From contig JASLEQ010000605.1 in the NCBI GenBank assembly GCA_030151135.1, positions 1 through 5,441 on the forward strand: a stretch of DNA of 5,441 bases. The letters are read 5' to 3'. A program made the translations under genes and the position numbers. Positions 5,176 through 5,441 of the stretch are shown here, one piece after another. The notes below the pieces were generated by a model. That model ran no database searches. It saw only the letters and a list, made by a program, of their open reading frames with translations, and had not been told where the DNA came from. This DNA is from Candidatus Sulfotelmatobacter sp. (GTDB taxonomy: Bacteria; Acidobacteriota; Terriglobia; Terriglobales; SbA1). How positions within the stretch are numbered: the stretch's first letter is position 1; each line of letters opens with the position of its first letter.

Positions 5176-5430
5176 ATGCGAATCGCCAAACTGGCTGCAC
5201 TGCTGGCTTTGGGTTCCATGTCGGTGGTCTGGGCTCAGACCGCCAGCACGTCTTTGAATGGCACCGTTGCCGACTCTAAGGGTTCAGTTATTGCCGGCGC
5301 GAATCTCACCCTGTCGAATCCGCAAACCGGGTTCAGCCGCAACGCGCAGACCAATGGACAGGGCGTTTACCAGTTTTTGCAAGTGCCGCCCGCCGCCTAC
5401 GAATTACAAGTGAGTGCCCCCGGCTTCTGA
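5176..5430 (+). CDS. TonB-dependent receptor, N-terminal fragment (carboxypeptidase-regulatory-like domain), ends at an early stop
   Basis: The 84-residue open frame begins with a signal peptide (MRIAKLAALLALGSMSVVWA, cleavage probably A20/Q21). A carboxypeptidase-regulatory-like/CnaB-like beta-sandwich follows at about 27-84, with LNGTVADSKGSVIAGANLTL (27-46), TGFSRNAQTNGQGVYQF (51-67) and YELQVSAPGF (75-84). In acidobacteria this is the normal beginning of outer-membrane TonB-dependent receptors of about 1000 residues that import large or complexed substrates. The domain should continue past APGF, yet TGA follows directly at 5428-5430, 11 bases before the window ends. The start is ATG with GGAG at 5166-5169, 6 nt upstream; the frame stays open further upstream from a GTG at 5125, but that part has no ribosome site or signal-like sequence. 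The stop may be a real nonsense or frameshift mutation (pseudogene) or a sequence error near an assembly edge. An alternative is a small secreted CnaB-like protein, which I consider less likely. Confidence 0.72.
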   Translation: MRIAKLAALLALGSMSVVWAQTASTSLNGTVADSKGSVIAGANLTLSNPQTGFSRNAQTNGQGVYQFLQVPPAAYELQVSAPGF

Positions 5431-5441
5431 GTTCCGAAGCC

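Noticed and set aside
1..5441. tRNA, rRNA, CRISPR, insertion-sequence or phage signals
   Set aside because: I looked for cloverleaf-like sequences, regularly spaced repeats, transposase motifs and terminal repeats and found none.

Overview
The window looks like a piece of an Acidobacteriota chromosome, perhaps Terriglobales/Koribacter/Solibacter-like. Two genes carry most of that inference. One is a 188-aa ECF sigma factor of the type common in Acidobacteriota and Planctomycetota. The other is the start of a large TonB-dependent receptor with an N-terminal carboxypeptidase-regulatory-like domain, a class expanded in acidobacteria. Base composition is moderately GC-rich. The assignment is inferred from gene types, not from a marker gene.

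Layout, left to right. Positions 1-216 hold no gene, only an imperfect inverted repeat. Positions 217-783 (-) encode the ECF sigma factor, with a TTG start behind a strong AGGAGG. Positions 784-943 are non-coding. Positions 944-4958 (-) form a tight five-gene operon, given here in transcription order: a GntR/FadR-type regulator (4958-4224), a secreted YncE-like beta-propeller (4181-3168), a four-helix b-type cytochrome (3139-2357), a Tat-exported molybdopterin oxidoreductase with a Cys ligand of the YedY/MsrP kind (2360-1602), and an RraA-like aldolase-fold protein (1600-944). The gaps are 42 nt, 28 nt, a 4-nt ATGA overlap and 1 nt. Positions 4959-5175 are a divergent control region. At the right edge, on +, is the first 84 codons of a TonB-dependent receptor, which ends at an in-frame TGA 11 bases before the window ends.

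The control region is the clearest regulatory signal. The operon promoter reads TTGACA-17-TATAAA on the minus strand and the receptor promoter reads TTGACA-18-TATAAC on the plus strand. The two -35 boxes lie 36 bp apart. Between and over them are a perfect tandem repeat of AATTGGTA, a near-palindrome centred on CAATTG that covers the operon -35 box, and a 7-bp inverted repeat (TGGATAG...CTATCCA) that reaches into the receptor promoter. The first operon gene is a ligand-responsive repressor type, so the simplest model is autoregulation plus co-control of an outer-membrane importer.

Working model (inference): the receptor imports a substrate. The exported Mo enzyme carries out a periplasmic redox reaction, exchanging electrons with the quinone pool through the cytochrome b. 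The beta-propeller binds or scaffolds something in the same compartment. The cytoplasmic RraA-like protein may cleave or decarboxylate a downstream keto-acid. The substrate cannot be read from the sequence. Each family is known; the combination is what deserves attention.
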